From contig BCKC01000002.1 of assembly GCA_001600455.1 (NCBI GenBank), forward strand, positions 2,680,171-2,744,170: 64,000 nucleotides of DNA, read 5' to 3'. Every line of letters begins with the position of its first letter. Within the stretch, counting starts at the first letter, position 1. The notes under the pieces were generated by a model that was not told the DNA's origin, ran no database searches, and worked only from the letters and a program-made list of their open reading frames with translations. This document shows, one piece after another, positions 56,164-64,000 of this stretch. The stretch is from Endocalyx cinctus (Eukaryota > Ascomycota > Sordariomycetes > Amphisphaeriales > Apiosporaceae). The position numbers and the translations under genes are program-made.

Positions 56164-59100
56164 ATTATAATTACTGTTTATTTCGAAATATTCTCAGTTT
56201 ACCGTTATAAGATTTTCAAAATGGGACGGGGTCCATAGTTTTTTCTTCTTCTTGAATTGGGATCAGGTACTTATACCTGAACAAGAGGAACCAACTAGAT
56301 CTAATTAGAATGTATTAATTGCTTTATGAGAAGTCAAATACTATGCAGAGATTAGTAGGTAGATTCAATGTTGGCCCAGTTTTCTGGGTTGTGACGATTG
56401 TAACAATAGAATGATATGCCAAGTTCACTACGGAACAGTCCTGATTCTGAGTACAGGATGTCAACCTCACAAAAACTTTGTTCATCAGAAGTTGGGGCAA
56501 GATTTAGGTGTGGCAAACTCGTAGAAAATTGGATAAGGGTTCGAAATGTCACATTAATTTCGGCGTAAGATAGTGAAAATCATTTTTTTAGGCTCAAACT
56601 TGGACGATCCCCTTGGCTTTGCATGTACCTATGCTACTGTATAACCGAACTTGAATTAACCTATTTCTAAAACGAGAATAGTTACGGCACGTGCGTTTGA
56701 GTATTATATGATAAAGGATGGTTATCGAGACGCGCAATAGGGGTTGAGGAGCAACACACGCAAAGTCGTCGATTTGATTTTTTTTTTTTTTTTACGGTAG
56801 CATACGGAGGCACTTCTTAGTAACTGATCAAAAGGGTCTCGATCTACGGAATTATGCAGGGTTCTTAAGATCTTACACACCGATGTATAATCTGTAATAG
56901 GCACGGCTGACACACGTTTTTAAAACCTTTTGAGAAAAACCGTACGATTGGTGAGGCTGAGGGGGGGGGAGGGTGTGCGTTTGTAACATTTCAAGACGCC
57001 ACAAATGATATGTGATTCGCCCCGGTGCGTCTCGAGGCACAGAGACGTCGATCACGTATTTCGACCCGAAAAAAAACCAACAAGGAGAAAAACGGCTGAC
57101 AAACAGACTATCAGTGCAGGTAGAGACAATGTGGGGCGTAACGTTGGTTCAGAGTTTTCTCGCGGTAGGCAAGATAAACATGACTACGATATCGACGCAG
57201 ACGATACTCTTAGTTTGAAGGCTGACATACATATAAGGTCCGATTTATATCCATAATTCTCATTATTGTTTTGAGAATATATTAACTATGTATTTTCGCA
57301 CGAAAATACTGCAGACCCCTCGTCATAAGCTTGCATCTCAGTCTTCTTCGGTCCTCTGTAAAACTTAGCCCCGAAATGAGGGCCCCGAACAATCACCAAA
57401 GTTGCTTTACTCTCTAAGACAATCTTGTACTCGATATCTTTAGTTACTTGTAAATTGGATAGGAGTTGGTCAGTATCAATATATGGTCTCTGAGTTTCCG
57501 TCAGCATAGCGTAGTAATAATCTTCTTGCTATTTATCAATCTAGATGTGCCTGGCTATTGACCTACCCAACGAGATGACAAGACCCGATATTATTCTCCC
57601 TGGTAATGTGCTCATATACAATGGCACACACACATGGGACAGGGATATATGGTCCAATTTTCTTTGCATCTTTTTGCCATGATGTCACACTAAAACTTAT
57701 TTGCGACGAACATATTTACAGTAGGTAAGATTCAAGATGCTGCAGCTATTTGTGAATGTGGCACTAGGAGGTATTTCCGTGCATATCATATACCCCAACG
57801 ATTTTTTGCAACCTTAGAGTACACAACGAAATCAGGTAAGTGTTGAATTTTCAAAAGCTCTAGAACCTCAAAAGTATAGGAAAACTAGATTGGCATCGAT
57901 AAGCAGCTTCGTCTCATGTCTGAAATCGCTATACCTATACGACCGGCGCTGCCGAGCTACATGTATTAAGTCCAACGATCTAGAACGGGTCGTTTCCTTC
58001 ACGGTGTTAGAGTGGCCCGTCTCGTAACCCGGCCTAGATCACAAATTATGTACACACTCGTATCATGCGTGGGGATTTTCTTTTCTATCTCAATAATAAT
58101 GATAAAGTTTTAATACGGGCTATATCATCAGCTAGAACTGGAACTTATACATACATACTTTAGTTTGTAAACCTGCTCTATATTTCTTTATACAAAATGG
58201 AATGGCTGATCGTATTGTAATTAGAGCAACGGTGTTCCGTTTAATTATGCCAAGAGCTGAATACCGCTGTAGGCATCAAATATATAAACATGTGACGCTC
58301 TGGACTGCATCAGTAGTGAAACTGGCTCGGGTACATGATCCGTTAGTCTTTAGAAAGAGGCTTCCTGCGGTTGTTAATCGATTATTCTGGGCTTCTGAAA
58401 GATGTCATAAAATATTATTACCCGTTTCGGTAATAATTTACTGCTCCTCAGTATAATTAGCTCTTTGGTCTAATTATGAGCAAATAAACACACCGCCGCA
58501 TTTTTTTTTATTCAAGAAGTGCTATCAATATCTTCTCAAATCCGGTTTTTATTTGCCCGAAGGACACCACCTAATAAAACACGGCAAAATGATATTCTCT
58601 TAGGCTCATCCAGCCCTCCACGAGGAAAACAGCATGAAGATATTTCAACAAGCCACATACTGCATACTAGCCAAAGTCTCGTTTCTATGACTATTGATAC
58701 TCAGCTACGTCTAAAACTTGATTTTTCGATAAATTTGATCACGGCGTAGTATAGAGCGTGTCGGGGACACTATCAGAAGAGATGTTAATAGGTAGTAAGC
58801 TCGCTGACGATCCCTTGAAGATCCCCTCACTATATAAGTTGGTGACCAATTAGCATAAGCTATGTTGCTCAATTGACGCGTTGAGCTTTGTCAATTTTCT
58901 TGTACTTCGGGGCTTGTTCTCCTGAACGGGCTTCATTCCCGTTGCTTTACATTTGAGTATACGCCATAAATAGAGTAACAGTGTTAAAGGAGAACTTTGT
59001 GGGCTATAACCGTCATGCACCTCGGCAGCGAGGTCAGATCTCACAAGATAGTCATGTATATGTAGTTAAAGGTACTCAAATACTACTGCATGTTCAAATC

Positions 59101-60203
59101 ATCGGAAGGCGTTGCCTAGACTAACTTGGCATCCGCGGTCTTCTGTGCCTATGCTCTCATTGTTGTTGTTACTGTTGCTTTGTGTCCCCGGCATTTTGAA
59201 TTCGATGTTGCACTGGCAACGTTACACTTATCTCGCTTGAAGCGGTAATCTTGTGCGATGAGACACTAATTTCGAGTTGGAAGCTCTACGCGTAAGAATT
59301 AAACCGGTCTATTGCAGATGAGAAGCATCTAATTCTGACTCCCGGACTTCTATCAGCGCATTAAGTGCTGGTGGAAAATGATTCGGTCCTTTTGTATGAG
59401 GAAGTCAAACTATAACACATATACTAACACCCCAGTCGCACCACAATAACATGGTGGTATGTCGGTGGATAACTGAGTTTTACCTGGAAGTTGTTACGTT
59501 GACATGCTTTCCAACATATAATTATATATTTAAGTTATAACTCTCGGAAGACCTCACCAGAGTGTCTAAGACAACAGCTATATAAATAGGGTTTTAAATC
59601 ATATCATATATTCGTTAACTGTTAACGACATATGAAATCCCTACACAAGTCTCTCTACCTCTGTCAAGAGGTCACCACTACGATAGCGCACTTCTCTCAA
59701 CTTCTCTCTTCTACAGCCATCAAGGCAAAAAAGCCTTTTTTGTATCATTCTAGTTATGGTCTAGCGAGACTACTTGTCGGTAACCTCGATACGTTGATGT
59801 AGCCTAAGAGTAATTTGTAATATTAATTTTCTACCCGGCTGGGGCGATGCCTCGAGAGCCTCCCTGACTCTTGTTTAGGAAAGAAGAAGGAAACTACCAC
59901 GAGAAATACCGCTTTCTGTTATTTCATCTGATACATACCCCTTATATATTCATTAACACAAATGTTATATATGAACTAATCTCTAAATGAGGTTAGTGTG
60001 AACTCAGCGAGTTAGATGATCAGTGGTAATTACATTGCACGAGTCCTTGTTACAAAAGGCTGCTTCCTATGTTACTTTGTAATGATGTCCCAACAAGATA
60101 CTTTATGATGTATTTATTGAATTTATTCGGTATGGGTATCATTAAAAGTTGTGTACGTTGCTTTTTCCGCAATGGACTACTTAATCTGAGAACAGCAATT
60201 ATT
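56164..60203. other. 4.0-kb AT-rich region without a convincing gene
   Basis: Between the velvet-like gene and the stop of the NFKBIL1-like gene. The longest frames are under 85 codons. A 73-codon ATG frame on the minus strand (57286-57507) has protein-like composition but no known motif. T16 lies at 56778-56793. No RNA gene or transposon relic was recognised. Confidence 0.5.
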
Positions 60204-61361
60204 TTATCGTGTCTTAGAGCGCGTATCCGACCACAGCTTATCGACTGTCTGAAAGACGGCGGTGACGTCGCGCATTACAGCATCCTCTACCTTGCCGCCT
60301 AGCTTCTGTTGTATCTTATCCGGATGCCACCTGACACGTTCCTCTTTTAATTTAGCTAGGAATTCCACTTCGCCCAGCTTGGTCGGATCTAAACCCATGA
60401 CGAAGAACTCCCTGACCGTCTTCGCATCCGAAACATCCTTGCGCTCTCCGGTTTGCGTGGGCCAGGGTATACCTTGAACCATTCTCTTCGATCTTTCCCC
60501 CCCATCATCGTCATTATCCCGATTGCTGTCGCCATCCCACGTTTTCCAACCCTGCAGATACCTCTGCCATCTATCCTCCCAAGTTTTCATCTTTCTCCTC
60601 CGCTCACCCCTGCGCAGCGACTCCTCCATCTCCTTCGTTAACCGGGCGCTTTCCCGACTCTCTCGCTCGCGCTGCTTCTTTTGCTCCTCGCGACGCGTCC
60701 TCTCCTCTAGTAGGCCCTCGTGCGTCTTCTCCCACATCCTCTGCCGCACGAAGGCCGCGTACTCCTCGTCGTCCATGGCCTCGAGCTCGCCCTCCGGTCC
60801 CGCCCGCTCTTCCCGGTCGTACACGTGAATCGGCTGCCCGTACACGCCCTCCCAGTAAGCAGCGCCCTCGTCGTCGGCCATGGCGTCGAAGAGGGACTCG
60901 CGGAAGGCTGCTTCGGCGTCCAGAGGAGGCGGTTCGTAAGGATTGGGTGGGGTTGGCGAGCGCGAACGCCGCCGTTTGTGACGGTGATGGCGATGTCGCC
61001 GCCGATCGTCGTCTCCTCGATCTTCCTCATGATCTTCTTGATGACGTCGGCTTCGATGTCTGTGTTTATGACGATGGCGACGTTCGCGCTCTCCATCCTT
61101 ATCACCATCTCGATCCCGATGGCTGGAAGAATGGCGCGAACTCCGGGAATGCTTTGATTTAAATCTGAATTTTGTAGTTTTCTTGTCTTTTTCTGTATCA
61201 TCCGTATCTGGAGCCGGATGTTTGTCCACGGTCTCTTCCACTATCGGATCGACGTTCTCTCGCGTCTCGCGATACTCATCTTCTTTACACATAGATTCCC
61301 CCTCCGGGTTGATGGATGAGAGTATATGTCGCCGACGAGGCGAAGCTGATCGTGTTGTCAT
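60204..61361 (-). CDS. NFKBIL1: NFKBIL1-like protein with a C-terminal J-like segment
   Basis: A single exon; from the first ATG of the frame (61361) it codes for 385 residues. An Arg/His/Asp/Ser-rich stretch at about 55-135 (RS- and RH-type repeats) is typical of nuclear-speckle and splicing proteins. After PPNPYEPPPLDAEAAF comes a charged coiled coil (RTRREEQKKQRERESRESARL) and a C-terminal block with REFFVMGLDPTKLGEVEFLAKLKEERVRWHPDKIQQKLGG. RWHPDK resembles the HPD of J-domains and is the hallmark of NFKBIL1-like proteins, whose human member is linked to alternative splicing control. Ankyrin repeats of the animal protein are absent, as usual in fungi. The divergent neighbour is also a splicing-type protein. 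Confidence 0.87.
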   Translation of the reverse strand: MTTRSASPRRRHILSSINPEGESMCKEDEYRETRENVDPIVEETVDKHPAPDTDDTEKDKKTTKFRFKSKHSRSSRHSSSHRDRDGDKDGERERRHRHKHRHRSRRHQEDHEEDRGDDDRRRHRHHRHKRRRSRSPTPPNPYEPPPLDAEAAFRESLFDAMADDEGAAYWEGVYGQPIHVYDREERAGPEGELEAMDDEEYAAFVRQRMWEKTHEGLLEERTRREEQKKQRERESRESARLTKEMEESLRRGERRRKMKTWEDRWQRYLQGWKTWDGDSNRDNDDDGGERSKRMVQGIPWPTQTGERKDVSDAKTVREFFVMGLDPTKLGEVEFLAKLKEERVRWHPDKIQQKLGGKVEDAVMRDVTAVFQTVDKLWSDTRSKTR

Positions 61362-61941
61362 CGTGAAAGCATCATAGCTGGTGATAATTCCGGCCAACAG
61401 TTCTCAAATGGCTGTCTACCTAGGTAGGATCTCAAGTTTATGTTACACCTTCGAATCTTGTGACTTGTGGCTAGGAATTGGATATTTCTACGCGATGACG
61501 TTAAGCTTCCGTTTATCGATATGAAGGTGCATGGATTATATACATATGCTGCTTTTAAGACTTAATATGTAATCAAGCTCTTTGTAGATGCATATCTATT
61601 TATATACATAAGTATTTACACAGTATGGTTGAAGATGAAGGTTCCAAACGGCCCTGTCAAATATTTTCAGTAGGTCGAATCACTCGCTATTCTTCTTTAA
61701 GCATGGTTAACAAGCCCCTGTACGAGCAGCTAAATATGTCATAAGTACTCCGTACTTTAGTGGCTATCCATTACTAGGCAGTAAAACCTTATCGCGTATC
61801 GACATAATTAATATATTGCATATTGCTCTTAATACATCCTTTACTCAACGAGCTTGTCTAATACAACATTCTTCTATCCTATCAGCTTCAAATTACTTAC
61901 CCCCTACTTGGTTCTTGTTTTGTCATACTTATATATCCAGT
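61362..61941. promoter_or_regulatory. Bidirectional promoter of the NFKBIL1-like and NSRP1-like genes
   Basis: 580 AT-rich bases separate the two divergent starts. The NSRP1 frame is open back to 61816, but the Met-Ser-Lys start at 61942 matches the family and the upstream 42 codons look like leader. Shared regulation of two splicing-related genes is plausible. Confidence 0.5.
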
Positions 61942-63189
61942 ATGAGTAAACCAGGCTTATCATTCGGTCTCAATTTGACCAAAAAGTCAGGCCCTCCCAA
62001 GCCTGCTCCCGCCAAAAGGAAACCAATGTTTGGCGGGGATGACGACTCAGACGAAGATACGAAGCCGCCTTTGAGAAAAAACGGTCCTCCGCAAGCGACT
62101 GCCATCTCCGAACTTGACGACGATGACTTTACCACAAAGATAGAAATCAAACCAAAAACCCAAAAGAAACCCACGTTGAAAAATGGACCGCCCCAGAAAC
62201 CGCCGACGAGCAAATCCACAAAATCGCAACAGATATCCATGTACGGGGACATGTCGAGCGCCCTGGAGGCGCGCAAGAACCGGGAAGCCGCCGAGGAGCT
62301 GGACCCGTCCATATACGACTACGACGCCGTGTACGACTCGCTGAAGCCGGAGAAGAAGAAGCTGACGGCGGAGGAAGAGGAGGCCGAGCGCCGGCCGAAG
62401 TACATGAAAAACCTGGTGGCGTCGGCGGCGGTGCGCAGGCGCGACGCGCTGATCGCCGAGGAGAAGAAGATCGCGCGCGACCGCGAGGCCGAGGGCGACG
62501 AGTACGCCGACAAGGAGAAGTTCGTGACCGAGGCGTACAAGAAGCAGCAGGAGGAAAACCGGCGCATCGCCGAGGAGGAGCGCCGCAGGGAGGAGGAAGA
62601 GGCCGCTAAGAATAAGACCGGCGGCATGACGGCGTTCTATAAAGACATGCTCGAGAGCAACGATCGGAGACACGCCGAGGTCGTCAAGGCGGCCGAAGAA
62701 AGGGCGAAGGCGGGTCCGAGAAAAGAGGATGAAGCGGCGGATGATGATGATGAGAAAACGAAGACGAAGACGGAGGCCGACAGAGCCAGGGAAATTAACG
62801 CAAAAGGAGGCTCCATCGCTATCAATGAAGATGGTCAGGTTGTGGATAAGCGAGAGTTACTCAAGGGGGGACTTAATCTAGGCGCCAGAAAGAAACCGGA
62901 GCCCCGGAAGGAAACTTCCAGAGGGCCGGATCAGCGCGACGACAGAGGTCAGTCGCGCGGGTTCATCGGCGTCGGTGGCAAGCAGGGTATGCGCGAGAGA
63001 CAAACCCGGATGCTAGAGGCACAATTGGAGCAGTCTCTAAAGAGGTCGCTAGAAGACGAGGAAGAAGAGAGACAGAAGGTCGAAAGGGCTTCGAAAAGCC
63101 GGAAGACGGAGAAAGACATATCCAGCGCGAAAGAACGATACTTGGCGCGTAAACGGGAAGCGGAAGAGGCTAAGAAGAAGGCTTCGTAG
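61942..63189 (+). CDS. NSRP1: NSRP1/CCDC55-like nuclear speckle splicing regulator
   Basis: A single exon; from ATG 61942 it codes for 415 residues. The family's opening LSFGLNLTKK and GDDDSDED are present, then the conserved core: MYGDMSSALEARKNREAAEELDPSIYDYDAVYD, LTAEEEEAERRPKY, and KYMKNLVASAAVRRRDALIAEEKKIARDREAEGDEYADKEKFVTEAYK, all matching the NSRP1 N-terminal domain. A long, highly charged coiled coil (about residues 180-260) and a basic disordered tail follow. Human NSRP1 sits in nuclear speckles and influences splice-site choice; in fungi the role is inferred. The codons at about 62250-62640 are almost all GC-ending, unlike both flanks. It is convergent with TIM13. Confidence 0.92.
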   Translation: MSKPGLSFGLNLTKKSGPPKPAPAKRKPMFGGDDDSDEDTKPPLRKNGPPQATAISELDDDDFTTKIEIKPKTQKKPTLKNGPPQKPPTSKSTKSQQISMYGDMSSALEARKNREAAEELDPSIYDYDAVYDSLKPEKKKLTAEEEEAERRPKYMKNLVASAAVRRRDALIAEEKKIARDREAEGDEYADKEKFVTEAYKKQQEENRRIAEEERRREEEEAAKNKTGGMTAFYKDMLESNDRRHAEVVKAAEERAKAGPRKEDEAADDDDEKTKTKTEADRAREINAKGGSIAINEDGQVVDKRELLKGGLNLGARKKPEPRKETSRGPDQRDDRGQSRGFIGVGGKQGMRERQTRMLEAQLEQSLKRSLEDEEEERQKVERASKSRKTEKDISSAKERYLARKREAEEAKKKAS

Positions 63190-63486
63190 AACCTATGTAA
63201 TACCACATGTACGTTAACGAGAGGGGAATGTAATAAGCCGAATAGATATCCCATGCTCTATACCCTCACATTTGTTTGGAACTTTAGTGATCCTAGAAAT
63301 ATTATACATTCGATTCTACCATCCTATTTATACTATGTCGGATTCAAGTAAAACCTCTTGAGAATAGTTCTCTCTCTATATATACGTAAACCGTTTTAAT
63401 TATGGGTATAACGGTTACCGTGCCCTCCAAAAGCGCTGTTTTGCGTATAACTACTTCTTTTGTCCGAATTTCATCTCGGTATAATC
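63190..63486. other. 3' region shared by convergent NSRP1 and TIM13
   Basis: 297 AT-rich bases between two facing stops; both 3' UTRs and terminators must fit or overlap here. Confidence 0.5.
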
Positions 63487-63840
63487 TTAGTGCTTCGCCT
63501 GCTCCTGAGTTATCCGGTTGATATAGCTGCTATTGACCTCGTTCCACGCCGACATATATTTCTCCATGCACTTAGTGAAGCAGGTCTGTTCGCCGCTCGA
63601 GAGAGAAGAGCTGGGATTGGTCACACATCGTCCGAAGCAGTGCTTGTTAATTTTCTGTTTTGTTTTCGCGGTTAACGACCTGGATTGACCCGAGAGAGAG
63701 AGGAATAGCAGGTAATTTTGAATATATATATATATATAAAACAAACGTACTTCTATGAGCTCTAACGCATTCGCCCTAGCATATTGCGTCCTAACCTCCC
63801 GGATGACCTCGGCCTTTATCATTGTTGAATCGGCATCCAT
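63487..63840 (-). CDS. TIM13: Mitochondrial intermembrane-space chaperone TIM13
   Basis: Two exons on the minus strand, 63840-63751 and 63654-63487, with a 96-base intron at 63655-63750, give 85 residues, the normal size. Splicing joins ANALELIE to KINKHCFGRC, restoring the family consensus. The twin CX3C motifs are CFGRC and CFTKC, separated by 16 residues (VTNPSSSLSSGEQT and flanks), which form two disulfides after Mia40 oxidation. TIM13 pairs with TIM8 as a hexamer that escorts hydrophobic precursors to the TIM22 and SAM complexes. The intron contains a (TA)n run (63722-63738). An earlier AG at 63680 would throw the frame to a stop, so the AG at 63655-63656 must be used. The intron is stopless and in frame. 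Confidence 0.94.
   Translation of the reverse strand: MDADSTMIKAEVIREVRTQYARANALELIEVRLFYIYIYIQNYLLFLSLSGQSRSLTAKTKQKINKHCFGRCVTNPSSSLSSGEQTCFTKCMEKYMSAWNEVNSSYINRITQEQAKH
63722..63738 (-). repeat. (TA)n run in the TIM13 intron
   Basis: An AT-dinucleotide run near the donor side of the intron; likely length-variable. Confidence 0.8.
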
Positions 63841-64000
63841 AGTGGAAAGATGTTGGGTTAGACTTTCTCTGAGGTTTTCTGTCTTCTCTGGTTTCTTTTA
63901 TAGTATTGGTTTTACAGACTCAAGACAACCGTTGTCAGTGAAGAGATTTGTTGGTATATGATGCTTTACGATTATATTACTTCGATAAAGTATTGATCGC
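63841..64000. promoter_or_regulatory. TIM13 upstream region, cut by the window end
   Basis: 160 bases upstream of the TIM13 start. T-rich on the plus strand. No further feature can be supported before the window ends. Confidence 0.4.

Noticed and set aside
60707..61201. 164-codon frame in another phase of the NFKBIL1-like gene
   Set aside because: Same strand, shifted frame of a conserved gene, with no family similarity.
62047..62673. 208-codon open frame antisense to NSRP1
   Set aside because: The GC3-rich codons of the sense gene remove stops from the other strand; the Leu/Val/Arg-rich translation is a mirror of the sense charged coiled coil.

Overview
The window is nuclear DNA of a filamentous ascomycete (Pezizomycotina). 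Most genes carry short GT-AG introns (52-228 bases) with CTAAC/CTGAC-like branch sites, and several families point to this group: Msg5/Pmp1 phosphatase, Vpr-like subtilase, SEA4, EFG1 and a velvet-type protein. Sordariomycetes, perhaps Xylariales, is my inference from gene content and the AT-rich, TACCTAGGTA-studded intergenic DNA. No rRNA, tRNA, CRISPR array or intact transposon was recognised.

Layout. 0-10.7 kb: a three-KH RNA-binding protein (+), the ER nucleotide-sugar transporter HUT1 (+) and a MAP-kinase phosphatase of the Msg5/Pmp1 family (-). 10.7-20.35 kb: a 9.7-kb stretch without a convincing gene. 20.3-33.6 kb: a large Ser/Thr/Pro-rich protein (+), tRNA 2'-phosphotransferase TPT1 (+), a two-dsRBD protein (-), rRNA-processing factor EFG1 (-) and, divergent from it, SEA4/Mios of the TORC1-regulating SEA/GATOR2 complex (+). 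34-39.2 kb: two uncharacterised low-complexity proteins (-), one ending in a compact Cys/His domain. 42.4-46.2 kb: an MFS drug or amino-acid transporter (+) and 6-phosphogluconolactonase (-). 49.9-56.2 kb: a secreted subtilisin-like protease (+), a mitochondrial BolA3-like protein (+) and a small divergent velvet-domain protein (+). 60.2-64 kb: an NFKBIL1-like protein (-), a divergently transcribed NSRP1-like splicing factor (+) and TIM13 (-). I count 18 protein-coding genes, 11 of them with introns that I could place by frame and family conservation.

These are mostly housekeeping and regulatory genes rather than a gene cluster; I found no convincing new biological system. The best leads are: linkage of a Rnc1-like KH protein with a Pmp1-like phosphatase (in fission yeast the first stabilises the mRNA of the second); a probable MAPK docking site in that phosphatase; an internal protein repeat whose copies differ only at synonymous sites; a divergent single-domain velvet protein; an unassigned Cys/His domain; and sharp GC3-rich blocks inside several genes.
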